Assembly (NCBI GenBank): GCA_023634235.1
Contig: JAMKCF010000022.1
Span: 2,108,001-2,172,000, forward strand
Direction: 5' to 3'
Length of the DNA: 64,000 bases
Source of the DNA: Pisaster brevispinus
Lineage: Eukaryota; Echinodermata; Asteroidea; Forcipulatida; Asteriidae
Made by a program: the position numbers and the translations under genes. Below are positions 11,413-23,273 of the stretch, one piece after another. Each line of letters begins with the position of its first letter. Position 1 is the first letter of the stretch. The notes under the pieces were generated by a model. It saw nothing but the letters and a program-made list of their open reading frames with translations. It was not told the DNA's origin and did no database searches.

Positions 11413-12584
11413 AGCACCAAGGGAATTTCCCTAATGCAGTCATTACAATAGAGGGCGCTATGTTCTTTAAAAACCAATTTGGTTCCTGTCAAATTGAAAC
11501 CTCTTAGGGGGGTATCTTCTAGCCCTGGTAGGATGCCAGTTTCCGTTGCACTTCGATGGAGGAGTCCAACCTGGGCTAGGGGTACATCCTTGGAAACGGG
11601 ATGAAAAGAAACCGATGTCTAGATTGCGAGACATGGACTAAATCAGAGAACACTGTTGTCATTTCATTTGCTTGCAACTAATTTAATTATTTGGTCTTGT
11701 TCATCTAAATCTAATGTTAAAGGTTGAACCATATTCTATCCCTACGTCTACAATAACTATACACCAGGGCAGCTTAAGGCAGCAACAATGTCTGTTTAAG
11801 AGGATTTAGAACAGTAATAACAAGCTGCAAATAATAACAAAGAAAGTGAGGCTCAATGATGGTCAATAGTATGAGCAGGGATTGTGGAAATACCATAAAT
11901 CTTTGCCATACACAGGGGGGGGGGGGGCTTTTAAGGTAAATTGTCTATGACTACAACTTACTTGGTCTTGGCAGTAAGATTTTTCTCCAGCCACACTCAG
12001 GCAAAATACCAGCACAGCCCTCCACTGGTACTAGTAGTACTTGCTCAAGCACTGCAGCTCCCAGCAGACTGCCTGCACAGTGTGTTTTGAATGGACCTCC
12101 ACATGAGTTGACAAAAGAATCACTGAACAATAGATCAGCTGGCCAAGACTAAAATAAGTAGGAGGGGCAGGGAAGGCTGAGGGGCAGATTTTAGTACAAT
12201 ATGCTTGGGGATGTGGGGGGGGGGCAATGTTATTTTGGGGTAAGTCGTGACCCTGTCCCCCTCCCCTTCTCAGCCTCTCCTTCTCTCCTATTCAGAAAAC
12301 ATTTATTCCATGTCAAGTTACTGTATCAAAAAGTGACATTGTTTTAAACATGGATTAAGTTGACTAATTATTATTAATAGTAGTACTATTTATTTGACCT
12401 CAAAATATTTGAAACAAGAAAGTATAAAGCAAATCGAAAAACTAGAAAACCAAAACAGAAAACATTAAAACGTGAAAAAACAGACGTAGCCCAAAATACA
12501 TACAGAATTGCTAAGTACAAAAAGTGACTCATACATTCAGTGACAGTGACTCATACATTCAAAAGTTTAACCATTATAAAACAG

Positions 12585-12779
12585 GACCCAATCTCATATA
12601 GCTGCTTGAGCAGAAAATATTGCTTAACAATTTTCTGCTGAGCGAAAATGAGCAGGATACCAGTTAGAGATTGTACATGTGGTATGCCATTTTGAATGGT
12701 AACCTTATTCTGGTAAGCATATTTTTCTTTTGCTTAGATACCTTTTGTTCTTTTAAGCAGCTTTATGAAAATGGGCCCA
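12585..12779. repeat. Foldback repeat, 'GGGCCCAATTTCATAGAGCTGCTTA' family
   Basis: About 195 bp. It starts GACCCAATCTCATATAGCTG and ends in the inverted counterpart TTTAAGCAGCTTTATGAAAA followed by TGGGCCC. The interior carries AGCAGGATACCAG and GGTAACCTTATTCTGGTAAG. Other copies are at 15509, 28557, 46460, 50620, 52873 and 63718. Confidence 0.8.
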
Positions 12780-13581
12780 GATGTGGCGACTCTAAAACAA
12801 CTGTGAATAACTGGTGTAGAGTAGGAAAGATATATGTAAGCTTGTAGGAAATTGAAGAGGATCCATGTTTTGGCTATCCCTCTAGAGAGACGACATAAAA
12901 GAAGCAACAGGTCACAAGACACAGAGACAAAAATGGACAAACAACGATGAGGACAATCGAAAAAGCAAGAGTAAATCCGATCAACAATTCAGAACACTTT
13001 GAATTCTCCTTAGGGCAAGTTCTCCCTTCCCTTCTTATTTTTCCTTGCCTTCTTATTAAATGTTAATGGGGGGGGGGGGGCTTGAGCCCCTGAAAATATC
13101 CCCGCTCTTTGAGTGCGCTACTGTCAGGTCTTCTCATCATTGCCAACAGCTCTTCAGTGACATATCTAAGATGGTGTTACAACAACAAACAGCGCACAAG
13201 TGCCATTAACCAATCTCCACTGCTTGGTTGGACTGATGGGTACACGGCTCTCGGAGCAATGTTCTTTACGAACGTAAATAGAATATCTGTTAATGTCGTG
13301 CGTGTGATTCAATTTCTGCCTTACATAAATCAACCTGCTTTTTCGTGCTGGCCCATGGGCTGAATTAAAGATGAATAACAAATATTGACAGAAGTGAGGC
13401 CTCCAGGCTCTTCTTACTCTCGCTGTAATGTGGACACGTTGACTCGGCGAGGAGTCATCCAGCTTTTTAAAGATTTTAAGAATCTTTGGGTTTTTTTCCC
13501 CACAGATCTCTACTTGCCTTTAACCTTTGATGATAATATTATTAAACGTCTTCCAAAAAAGAGGATGCAGACACTTTCAAA

Positions 13582-13711
13582 AAGAGCATAAGATTGGTCT
13601 TGATTTCAAAATCAATCTGAGCTGCTAAGCAAAGTGTGATGTCACAAAACAAATCACTAGTGGCAACTCATCTTCAGATGCATCCTAGTGCTTTGTGAAA
13701 TCGACACCTGG
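13582..13711. repeat. Dispersed repeat, 'AGCTAAGATTGATCTTA' family
   Basis: Contains AAGATTGGTCTTGATTTC and GCTAAGCAAAGTGTGATGTC, and ends GTGAAATCGACACCTGG. It is the same family as 2932, 27172 and 49285. Confidence 0.65.
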
Positions 13712-13826
13712 TGTTTTTAAGATCTAGATTGTTTTACTTGTGATGAATGAACAGAGTCTGTCAATTCTAAACTGCCTGACATCTTGGATGTTAATTTTGC
13801 ATCGGGGATAAAGAATATGTTTATTT

Positions 13827-13918
13827 TTACCCTTACACCAATGTATACCCGGGTGTCACAGAGCTCGGGAAAGTTCTGAGTATACAGTGCTGGATACACA
13901 TCGGTGTAAGGGTAAAAA
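13827..13918. repeat. Foldback, 92 bp
   Basis: TTTTTACCCTTACACCAATG at the left is mirrored by CGGTGTAAGGGTAAAAAC at the right. The left arm sequence also flanks a SINE near 51440, so this may be a head-to-head arrangement of SINE ends. Confidence 0.6.
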
Positions 13919-15184
13919 CAAACATTATATCTTTGAAATTCACATGATTTCCATTGCTGACCAAGAGGTCACAGCTGCCCATTTTTCAAGGTTTTTCATT
14001 TTTGAACAATCACATCCGTGTTTTAAGAAACACCTCACACTATTAGTTATCACACAAGCATGAGTGGAATATAGGGTGGGGGGAAGCGCTTCTGCATCCC
14101 ATACCCAACGAGACATCCGAGTTAGATATTGGAAGTGCACACACTAAATTTTCCGTATTCCACGAGTGTGCGTGCGATAAAAAAGCAAACTTGACACGCA
14201 GGTTAAAATAGCGCATTGCGTGGAGTTACAACAGCACAGATACACAGGGTGTGATATGAGCCGTGCAATTCGGTTTAACATCACTGTTTTGTTGCCATGG
14301 ACTGACCAATCAGAATCGAGAAATTTATGTTTGCTTGAATATAATTACAAGGGCGAGACTCAATGCTGACAAAAAGGTCTGAAAGTTGGATCCAAATTTT
14401 AGGAGGTATGTTGAAATGGAGGCATTTTCATCTTTTGGTAACCCCTGGAGTTATAGACTGCAATGAGCATCTGATAACAGCACTAAAGAAGTAGATCAAA
14501 GAGCAGGATTTGTTCTGATCAGGCGAAAAAAATTACAGCATTTTTTTCACCTCTAGTGGACATTTAAAAAAAAAAATGAATTCAGATAAAAGTCTGAAAC
14601 TTCTGCACATCCAGCATCAGGGTGATCCAGGCTGGGCTGAGTACACACATGTAATTGAATAAAACAAAAACAGACCAGGGAAAATTTCACACAAAGTAGA
14701 GATTTCAAAATCTTTATTTCGATATTTCAAATGCTTATCACATACAGCTGTGACCCAATAATATGAAAACATTCGCTATGACTTGATACACAATCTAAGT
14801 AAAGACAATTTGTAGTAAAAAAAAAAAGCGCAGCTAACTTCGGATTTATTAGTTCTTTTTTTTTTTTGACTAATTTTTTTTTCTTTCTTTTTTACATACC
14901 ATGATTGCGTAATAGTTCCCAAACAATTATTAATTTGAGGTGAACAAAGGAAAATTGACTAGAGCGGGGCTTAAACTTGCAGACAGGGAAATAGCATATT
15001 CAACAAAATTTACATCTTAAAACCCAGAAGATAACTTTGAACTGATTACAATTCACTGTGTTACTATTTGAAAACATGTAATATTACACCTAATTTCTAT
15101 TTTAAAAACTCACTCCTAGTCTTGACTGACACTTTTTTACATCAGTTACTAGCAGAGGGGCAACATCTGGCTCGGAGAGACTAC

Positions 15185-15320
15185 TGGCATGGAGGGACTG
15201 GGCAAGTTTGAGACAGATATCTCCTCTCTAGTAATCTGTAATGTGATTGCATTGGTGACTAGTAAGTTTATCAAAAGAACGTCATCAATCAAGACTAATT
15301 CACTCCTCGTTATGAGACAT
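15185..15320. repeat. Dispersed repeat shared with 37019-37175
   Basis: GGGACTGGGCAAGT, ACAGATATCTC and AATCAAGACTA occur in the same order and spacing in both places. Family unknown. Confidence 0.55.
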
Positions 15321-15508
15321 CCCTCCGCCCCCCCCCCCCAAAAAAAAAATTTCCTGGCACAGTACTATCCCCCTTAGCCCTACTGTACAACGTTCAGGAA
15401 ATAATTTTGTGTTAATTGCTGAAACATTTTGCTTGAAGAGCTTGGGCTCTCGTCACTGATACAAAGAGACGGAGAACTGAAGAAGAAGCACAAACATTCT
15501 CACCAGCT

Positions 15509-15804
15509 GGGCCCAATTTCATAAAGCTGCTTAAGCACCAAAAAGTAGCTAAGGTTTTACCAGCCAAAATGCCACGTACCATTTGTGACTGGTATTCTGC
15601 ACAGCAAAGCAACATTTTTCTGCTTAAGCAGCTCCATGACAAAAAGTACCTTAGGCACAAAACAGCTGTGCTTCCCAGAATATGGTTACCAAACAAAATA
15701 CCCCGTCTACTGTACCATCTGTGACTGGTAGCCTGCTTGTTTTCACTGAGCAGAAATTAGCTGAGCACTTTTGTCTGCTTAAGCAGCTTTAACAATTTGG
15801 GTTC
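15509..15804. repeat. Two adjacent foldback copies, 'GGGCCCAATTTCATA' family
   Basis: Starts GGGCCCAATTTCATAAAGCT. An internal inverted end reading CTTAAGCAGCTCCATGA lies near 15631-15649, and a second terminal copy, CTTAAGCAGCTTTAACAATT, closes the unit. It looks like one element beside, or inserted in, a diverged relative. Confidence 0.65.
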
Positions 15805-17421
15805 CAAGTTTTAGTATCATTCAAAACCTCACAACTTTGACCATACAACATAAAGTCCATTATGTTTTTAACAAGAAAATCCTCAATGGATTTTGATGCA
15901 ACAGCAAGCGTAAATTACCACCTTTTACTGTTTACACTCTGAAAATGAGCTTAACCATAGAGTGAAGGCACTTCAAGAAGAAACCCAGCCGAAGTTACCT
16001 TCAATGTCATAACTATTGAAAACATGCATTCAATGGTTTTGAAAAAATTTTTGTGGGCCGTCAGAAGCTCCAAACATTCTGAAGGGTATTGGAAGATGAA
16101 AATTCTTCTCCCTCGGAGAATATGGAATATGCTTTTCATGCTAAACTTGTTTTATTTCTGCCTGCAGAGTCCTGTAACAGCACTCAAGCAAGACAGCAAT
16201 GTCAATGATGCCTGTATAAAAAGATTTGCAATTTACCCACCTTTCTACCCTGCCCTTTCCCCCCAAGAAAATATTATTGAGGCTCTCTCCCTTACAACAT
16301 ATCCTCCGCGGTGTCTCTTATAAACTACAAAATTGTTGGATCTTAACATAAAATTACCCCAAAAGTAGCACCTTCATCGTTCCAGCGAAAATGTTCGCCC
16401 GGAAAAAAAGTCATGCATCATGTAAATGTAGTTCTCTTTTATTAGACTAGCACGCACTAAACATTTTAAACCACCAACCTGCATATTTCATCAGGTAGCG
16501 AATTAACATTTGATATTGTGTGTTAAAACCGTCGGACAGAAATACAAGGGAACAACGCAGCGTGTGCATTTCTCCTGTGTGTTTATTAATGAAAACAGAT
16601 TAGCATCTGCAATGCACCGACCTCCTACCCACCAACACACCCCCCCCCCAATCTATTGCAAGCGGGATTTGATTGAGTATATCATCTCCTCATGTGGGAG
16701 AGGCATTTTCAGCGGGTAAGCTGGGACCACTGATGCATTCAATGATCGCATTCCGTCACTTTGTGATGCATAAAGATCCATGACTCCATCAGCGTATTCA
16801 ATGCAATTTCATCGTGGGTCGGTTTTTTGGGGGGGTAAATTTAATGACTCACTATTCACTTGCCCTGATTCTTTAAGTGCATTACGGCAGCAGTGCACCA
16901 GTGCAAAATGAAAATAATATTGGCGGCGCACTTTATTCAGGGTTGAGTGATCAAGCGCCCTTTTGAGTTCAATTTCAGTGACCGACTATTCCAAGTATAT
17001 GTTGTGCCACTGTTTCTTTCCATTTCAGCGTTCAGCAAATACCAAGTATAATCTCCAATACTACTATAAATTAACGAACAAAATAAGTCAAATATAATTG
17101 TTTATAAACACTGTCAAGAAAACACTAATAAATAAAATGCAGAGAGAAAAAAAAAAACCCAATAAATTAACATCATTTGAAAGTTTTGAAATTAATACGC
17201 AGTGCACAAATTATCTGCTACCTTTGTGAGTAATAAATGCCATTATAATATCAGTAATATATGCCATATGTTCCAAAGATCACAATTCCCCTGGAAACAA
17301 GGTGGTGATACTTCACACATGGTCCAAATTTGTTATGACATCGGCATGTTGTTACCTCACCTTTAGGAGTCAAACAAATTAACGTCACTACTATTGTTAC
17401 TATTACTGAACCCTATTGTTA

Positions 17422-17630
17422 CAGGGTTCTCCCCAGGATGTGTCCAAAACTGTGGGTCATTCTGGACCCACATTTTGGGATGTTTGACCAAAACACGCTG
17501 AATTGAAACAAGGTCTTCAGAATGTTTTCAACTTGGAGGGTTTTTTTTTTTCGTTTTAAAAGCACTGCTGTGCAATCTGGAGCATTCTATACGGTTTTCT
17601 CTTGATGCTTTTTGTGAAGAAAAAAAATTA
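17422..17630. mobile_element. Partial copy of a CAGGGTTCTCC-ended element
   Basis: Begins CAGGGTTCTCCCCAGG and continues through CACGCTGAATTGAAACAAGG. It matches the outer element at 58618-59125 but lacks that copy's internal insertion, so it supplies an empty-site comparison. The right end is diverged or lost. Confidence 0.7.
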
Positions 17631-17914
17631 AATAAATAAATACAAATTATTATTATTACTATCAGTTTTTATTTTTAAAATTCACAAGACTGCAGGGCTT
17701 GTAGCTCAAAACTTTTGTTAGACCAGAAAATGTTTCACAAGACCAGAATCAAAATGTGACACAGTGTCATGATTATTTGTACTTATGGGTACATCTTTCA
17801 TAAAGAATCAACAGAATTGAAGGTTTTTTACCAGACTCAAAGTCAACATTTGAACATGATTTTTAGGTGGGGTGAGGTATTATTATTTAATTTTGGTTTG
17901 AACAAAGAAAATTT

Positions 17915-17990
17915 GACTGGAGCAGGTCTTGAACCAACGACCTACGGAATAATGTACCAGCGCTCTACCAACTGAGCTATCCAATTATTA
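17915..17990 (-). repeat. tRNA-derived SINE head (minus strand)
   Basis: On the minus strand TAGCTCAGTTGGTAGAGC (A box) is followed by GGTTCAAGACC (B box) about 35 bases on. The ends do not pair as an acceptor stem, and related sequence continues past the tRNA part. This favours a SINE over a tRNA gene. Confidence 0.7.
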
Positions 17991-18901
17991 TTCAATCACA
18001 CAAGTCCGCCGGACTTGTCTGGTCATAAGTTTACTGGCCCAATGCTAAAAAACACTGGTCTCGGGCCTGTGGTCCAGTGTTAATTTCGAGCCCTGATCCA
18101 CTCGATTGTGGATTTTAGTTCGCATGTGGTAATCCTACAGGGGGTACTGTCAACAAGTTTTCCTTTGTACGGTCTTGTGTAATCATTGTAATGTTATCAT
18201 TTAAACATAAAATGTATTTTTAATGACAGTCTGCTATTTTGTATTGATCTGTTTTTTCCTCCCCTGTGAAATAATAAATGAACTGAAATGAAACTTTCAG
18301 TTGAGACACTGAACATTTCACTTTTTTTTTTTAAGATTAATGAAAACATGATTCAATGCAAATGAGTTATCACAGGGACAATATCTAACAGTGCCGAAAA
18401 TCATGTAAAAACAATGTGTTACATGTATTCCATGCATTGGGTGGCATAAGCGAAAGTAATTTACGTTATTTCGTTTTGAAACATCATCATCTGTCAAAAT
18501 TTGTCCAGATAAAAAACTCTCAATATTGTTTTTATTGAGAAGCTCCGTTAATAAGTTTGGTTAGATTTTTTTATTTATTTGTAATTTTAAAAAAAGCAGC
18601 TGAATTATTGCATCTATGGCCATTTACATAATACATTGCTAAGCATTAAAAATGCTTCGAAATAATTGAGATATTTTTTACATTACTGTCTACTACAAAT
18701 CTTAAATGAGAGTACAGATATGTTTAATACTTAAATCAACACTTAAATTTTACCCTGTCCTTTAATGAATAACAAAAATACAAAGGAAACTAGCTGACCC
18801 CCCCCCCCCCCCCCATCTTATGGAATTGCAGAGACTTTTCTTTGGCTTTTTGTGTCACTCGGACAAACAAGTGGTCAAACTTTGATTTTGTTTCCCCAAT
18901 T

Positions 18902-18955
18902 TATAGTTGTTGTTGTTGTTATTGTTGTCTTTGTTGTTGTTGTTATTGGCAGGGT
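18902..18955. repeat. GTT-rich microsatellite
   Basis: Interrupted run of GTT triplets. Confidence 0.85.
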
Positions 18956-19117
18956 TTGCCCTTAGCTTTTTCAGTGGCTAGCCAGCAGGACAAGCTAGCT
19001 AGTCATTTTACTAGTTCGTCACCATTTTCAGTAGTCCATGTTTCAAATGAAATAGAAATGAAACAGTTCCATTCTAACGGATTTGCTCCCACATTTTCTC
19101 GCGCCCCCATTTTCTCC

Positions 19118-19150
<33 letters not shown>

Positions 19151-20746
19151 ACTGTCAATAATTAAATACATATTACATTTTACCGTATTACTAAAATATT
19201 AAATTACAGGGCCCAGTACAGTGCCTGAATTAGATAAAGATGGTAAGCATCTTTAGAAAAGAAAAAACAAAACAATCTTAAGCACAGACAGGTTACCGAA
19301 AATGCAATATTATTTACAGCGTTATGACCGGTGCCCTGTAAACAATATTTTCTGCTTAATCCCCTAACTCTCTTTAACCCTAACCATGCTAAATGCAATA
19401 ATATGCACCAAATGGTAATAGTTGTTCAAATCTGTTGCATTTGGCAGTCAACTCAGATGTCATTCTTTGACTGAATTTGTTGCATTCAGCAGTGAAGTGA
19501 CTTCATATAGGTTTGGGTGCTTCTATTGTATCTGAACAACTTATAATGGGTATTTCAAAATATTTTTTATGGGAAAAGTTTTGAGAAGTATGATGTAATA
19601 TTAGGTAAGAATCATAATTCATATAAATCATATTCAAAAAAAACTGTATAATAACAGTTAACAGTTACAAGTCACCACTACACATGTGCATACTGTTGCA
19701 TTTAGCAGGGCAAACACCCTTGCTCAGTCCTTTCACAAACAGCATGCCTGCACATTGCAACAATATCCCTTGTTGCTTTTTTGTTGCATTTGGCATGGTT
19801 CTCATTTCAACTGTGTTGCATTCTGTTGTATTTGGCAGGCTTTCTAGAGAGACCCTAATGGGGGTTAGGGTTAAAGAGTGATACACTAGGATCCTTCCAC
19901 ACGCAAACAAAATCAAACACCACTATGACAACTCAACACCCAAACTCTTGCAGGAAGGCACTAAAAACTAACCTCTTTAGCCGTTTGGACATTCTTGAGT
20001 GAGCTCGCGCCGTATTCCATAAAGAGGGCGGAAGACAGACCCCGTTGGCGCCTACGGGAGCCGAGAGTACCCCAAAAGTTCTGAGTGCACTCGAAAATGT
20101 CTGAACCGCTACAGGGGTAAAAGTGCCTTCCATCAATTATGGTGGCTTGCCTGATCCCATAAGCATGATCATTTTACTAGTGCACTCTTCGATCCAACTG
20201 AACTTTTAAAAACAACAACGCACAGTTGGATTTTGAAGGGTTCGGGGTCGTTTCATAAATTTGCACCAAGTTCACACAGACAAGCTGCATTGAAACTGAC
20301 AACTAATTCACCCTTCTTTTTTTTTATAATGACTACAGAATATCCTTACAAAAAAATGTATAAGAAGTGCAAAGCCGGTGGGCTGTGGTGCTGTTGTACC
20401 CCCAAAATGCACAATATAGGGTTAAATAGTATGCCTACAAAATTTCAACTATTGCAAAAACGTTTTCTATGCCACATTTTCAAAGCAGTAAAATAAAAAA
20501 TAAAGTACATGTAGCACAGAAACAAATCCCTCTTGCAACACCAGACTAGTGTTATATACGTGGTGTATGTCTGTTCGAACAAACATTTGAGAAAAAAAAG
20601 GGTTACAGGAGTCATAGCAATATTTGTCTTTGATTAAAGCAACCATCATCAACGGCTGGTGAGAGCACAGGAAATGAAAACAACTTTCACTTTCTATTTT
20701 CAAGTATGCACCTTGTGATGAATGTTTGAGTGTTCAAAAACCTTAC

Positions 20747-20899
20747 CCCAAGGCCTTCTTCTCTACTGCCAACCTCAATCCACCACATGTCATTCAACTT
20801 GGCACCCAAGTACACAAGCTGTCCAGCGTCGGCAGCTGCACCCTTGTCTAGATGCCGAACAGGCTTTGGCAAGTAGAAGAATAGATGTAGAACACCAAA
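20747..20899 (-). CDS. Candidate isolated exon, protein not recognised
   Basis: On the minus strand a 153-base open segment (51 codons, phase 0 at both ends) lies between a TTAG acceptor and a GTAAGG donor. It includes PVRHLDKGAAADAGQLVYLG and then LNDMWWIEVGSREE. Composition looks protein-like (few low-complexity runs, GC-rich third positions) compared with chance frames nearby. A second possible exon lies upstream at about 21046-21100 after a good polypyrimidine tract, reading PRFGYTYLNGMNIQDGTLG, but the phases of the two do not join cleanly with the donor I chose. I do not recognise the family. It may be a relic or a chance frame. Confidence 0.3.
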
Positions 20900-21849
20900 C
20901 TAATACTTGGATGTTTGACTGGTATGCCTAGGCCAGAGGTAGGCAATTGCTATTTGTTGGGCCTACAGTCCTCAATCCTCCGCAATCAGACAACTCCTCA
21001 AGAAGAGTTTTGGAGGGTTAGGGTAGGAGGTGTAAGTGACCCTACCCAAGGTGCCATCTTGAATGTTCATCCCATTCAAGTAAGTGTAACCAAATCGAGG
21101 CTGTGAGGGCAAAATAGCCAGGCCCTTTTTCATAAAGAAGAATGAGTAATCACTATTGCTTTTGTAGACAGGGAACAATCCGGCAGTGTGAATAAGGGAT
21201 TTATTTCTGGATCTCCCCCCCCCCAAAAAAAATCTCAATCCCCAGTCCCAGTACATGCGCCACAAAGTACGTAACTATAAGTCCCAAAGTACAGTGTGTA
21301 ACTACATTAGAAAAGATAACATAATTAAGAAACACAATTTACGCTTTAAATTACAGGATGACAAGCTTGGCATGAGCAAACCGGGCAAGAAAAAAAATAT
21401 ATATATAATTGGTCAAACCTTACAAGATATAAATTACACATTCTATAGTACTAAAATATGGGCCGAATTTCATTGAGAAATATAACGAACACTTTTTCAA
21501 AAATGTCAAAAATAGTACAAAATTCATTCAAAAGTTACCAGAAATCATTGAGTTATGTTTATATGGAAAATACATCAATTGAATTGAAATCAAAGAGTAC
21601 AAACGTTTACCACAAATGTCCTTACTATAAATTGTTTATATAACAATTGATAAAGCGCTACAAACAGAATGCTAGATGTTTTAAAATGTCCTCATGCAAA
21701 TTTCCTCTGTCTGGCGGACGACTGTCGCCTAATTCAATCAATGCGTGTCAATTAAATGTCTTGATGAATGTTAAACCAAACTCAAGAAGGACCATTGGTG
21801 TTTATACATTATCCGACAATGGATAAAGTTTATCATTAGTTGAACATCA

Positions 21850-22121
21850 CCAGGGTGTAGTATCATGTCTCTGCTTACTGTAAGTGAATAATCGGTGCTT
21901 ACGGAAGCCAACAAAACCAGCAGTAATCGTAAGCGTATTTCACAGGTTAGCAAGGAATGTTTGCCTGTGTGTACATAAAAACTTCACATTATAAGCCATT
22001 CATCACTTACACAGCTAGCGCAGAAATTTGGCGCTTATCCTGTAAGCGGAGAATGGTACCTAAACCAGAATTCCACGGTAAGCAGAATTCCGCGGTAAGC
22101 AGAGCCATGAAATTGGGCCCT
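21850..22121. repeat. Foldback repeat, 'CTTACCG/TTTCACAGGTTAGCAAG' family
   Basis: Contains GTATTTCACAGGTTAGCAAG and ends AGCCATGAAATTGGGCCCTG. It is the same family as 25881-26167, 51811-52025 and 62883-63168, and is distinct in its interior from the 'CTTAAGCAG' family. Confidence 0.65.
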
Positions 22122-22269
22122 GATATTGGAGGCAGAACTGGCTCGTCAAAATGTAATTGTTTTCCTTTTATCCATCAAAGCATAAATGTCAATCGAGATT
22201 TGACTTTCAAATCCCAAAGTCATGGCTAAATAGACTAAGTTGACTTTTAGCCCAATGATGGAGCTGTTC

Positions 22270-22545
22270 TCAAGTTCTGGTGGCCGAGTCATTGGGAGTG
22301 CAGGTTCGAACCCTGGTCATGACTCTGGTAGTCCTTGAGCAAGACACTCAACCACAATAAACATAATTGCTTCTCTTCACCCAGGAGTTAAATGGGTACC
22401 TAAGAGGGCAGAGATGGTTCTTGTGATTGATTTTATGTTTTGGTGTGCTCGAGTGCTACATACCTGGCAGCACAGGTTGAATTATCTAAAGAGAGCTGCG
22501 ATGGCCAATAATAAATGGCCCAATGACCGGGGGAATAATGTTCAT
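22270..22545 (+). repeat. tRNA-derived SINE, nearly full length
   Basis: A GTGGCCGAGT A-box-like segment, then GCAGGTTCGAACCCTGGTCA (B box), are followed by a body with TTGAGCAAGACACTCAACC and CACCCAGGAGTTAAATGGGT. That order (tRNA head plus body with ATGGGTACC) is typical of animal tRNA SINEs. A body fragment of the same type is at 26225-26330. Confidence 0.75.
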
Positions 22546-23087
22546 GCGCCGAGGGCGTCAAAATTGACAGATAGCGGCGGTATGTAAATGTCCATTAACA
22601 TTAAGCAAAAACCAGCAGGGAACCTGTCGCAATGTATGAAAATTGAATGAGATTTTGACTTGTAACCAGTTTTTGCAAAGGAATTGAGGTGTACGCCAAG
22701 CGCACTCCCGAGCTTTACAGATTGTTAAAATTGTACCCTTTTGTACAATGGTTTTAGTCTTCACCTGTTACCTCAATACGGAACAAGTCAGGTACTCTAG
22801 CATTGATGTTGCTGTGTTTATTTTTAAAAGCATATTCTGTTGTAGCATTACAGTTTGGGTTTTACATTGAATAGTTACATGAAGATTTGTGGGTAACATT
22901 TTACTACCTAACCTTCTCTTCGTAGAAGATAAAAAACTCTTGACAACTCTTTAGCGCTGGTCTTGAAAAAAACTATTTCCGTCAGTCAGTTTTCTGTTCT
23001 ACTTACAACCACAGCGTTTGCAACACTGGATGTCTACTTGTCTACTCACCAAAACCAGATCTCTGCACAACGGCCGACCGAATCGGA
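22546..23087. other. Intergenic, downstream of stomatin
   Basis: AT-rich, probably including stomatin 3' untranslated sequence on the minus strand. I see nothing further in it. Confidence 0.5.
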
Positions 23088-23273
23088 TTACTTCATCATA
23101 GAAGACAAGAGGTCGATGGGCAGCGGGAAGATGATGGTGGAGTTTCTTTCGGCTGAGATGGCGTTAAGCGTCTGCAAATAGCGGAGCTGGAGGGCGTTGG
23201 GAGCCTCAGCCATGATGTCAGCTGCCTCCTTGAGGGCCCGGGAGGCATTCTGCTCGCCCTCAGCGGCAATCAC
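23088..23273 (-). CDS. STOM: Stomatin terminal exon
   Basis: 61 codons plus TAA (23088-23090). Encodes [20 protein letters not shown] through [13 protein letters not shown]. The acceptor ACTAG has a weak pyrimidine tract, but the reading frame and similarity are unambiguous. Confidence 0.95.
   Translation of the reverse strand: MIAAEGEQNASRALKEAADIMAEAPNALQLRYLQTLNAISAERNSTIIFPLPIDLLSSMMK

Larger units (their letters stand above)
10927..20746. other. Gene-poor intergenic region with dispersed repeats
   Basis: Contains SINE fragments, foldback elements, long G or C homopolymers (for example near 11150, 11180, 11920, 13070 and 18800), a GTT-rich microsatellite (about 18902-18950) and a TC microsatellite (about 19125-19152). 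I found no exon with convincing protein similarity on either strand. Confidence 0.55.

Noticed and set aside
17915..17990. Possible tRNA gene on the minus strand
   Set aside because: A and B boxes are good, but the acceptor ends do not pair and the sequence continues as a dispersed repeat, so it is a SINE head.
18842..19165. 107-codon frame with a Cys-rich run
   Set aside because: The Cys run comes from a GTT-type microsatellite and the tail from a TC microsatellite.
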